The notes under the pieces were generated by a model. That model searched no databases, was not told where the DNA came from, and saw only the letters and a program-made list of their open reading frames with translations. Below, one piece after another: positions 5,149 through 7,267 of a stretch of 7,267 nucleotides of DNA; within the stretch, counting starts at the first letter, position 1; each line of letters opens with the position of its first letter. The translations under genes were made by a program, and so were the position numbers. Origin of the DNA: Gammaproteobacteria bacterium (GTDB taxonomy: Bacteria > Pseudomonadota > Gammaproteobacteria > Nitrococcales > Nitrococcaceae); NCBI GenBank assembly GCA_018334525.1, contig JAGXLT010000038.1, positions 1 to 7,267 on the forward strand. The letters are read 5' to 3'.

Positions 5149-7267
<2,119 letters not shown>

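Overview
The window looks like core chromosome from a gammaproteobacterium, probably marine or free-living. The basis is a thrS N-terminus preceded by tRNA-Val(GAC) with an encoded CCA end (an order I recall from pseudomonads and relatives), a KatG of the Vibrio/Shewanella type, an NhaP2-type K+/H+ antiporter and a moderate GC content. I see no phage, insertion sequence, CRISPR array or integrase. All assignments come from reading motifs by eye; no search was run.

Left end (1-480): on the minus strand a tRNA-Val(GAC) gene with a near-consensus promoter reads toward thrS, of which only the first 59 codons are present. The 59-nt leader between them can fold into a hairpin that closely imitates the anticodon arm of tRNA-Thr, which suggests ThrS represses its own translation as in E. 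coli. On the plus strand a TPP (thiamine pyrophosphate) riboswitch lies directly in front of an SDR oxidoreductase gene. The two promoters diverge, and their -35 hexamers appear to share one palindromic heptamer.

Middle (478-3967): the riboswitch-controlled SDR gene converges on, and overlaps by 4 bp, an NhaP2-type K+/H+ antiporter gene on the minus strand. The antiporter gene diverges from a plus-strand gene of the ornithine cyclodeaminase/mu-crystallin superfamily, most like delta(1)-pyrroline-2-carboxylate reductases.

Right (3948-7267): a minus-strand group encodes a secreted DUF4168 protein, a small secreted protein of unknown function and an Lrp/AsnC regulator. The genes are nearly or actually overlapping and look translationally coupled. 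The regulator gene overlaps the tail of the reductase gene by 20 bp, so an amino-acid-responsive regulator may control that imino-acid gene. Upstream is katG, nearly complete, with a terminator-like hairpin after its stop codon.

The most interesting material is regulatory: the thrS tRNA-mimic hairpin, the TPP riboswitch on an SDR not known to me as a thiamine gene, and the secreted-protein/regulator cluster. I found no clearly new multi-gene system.
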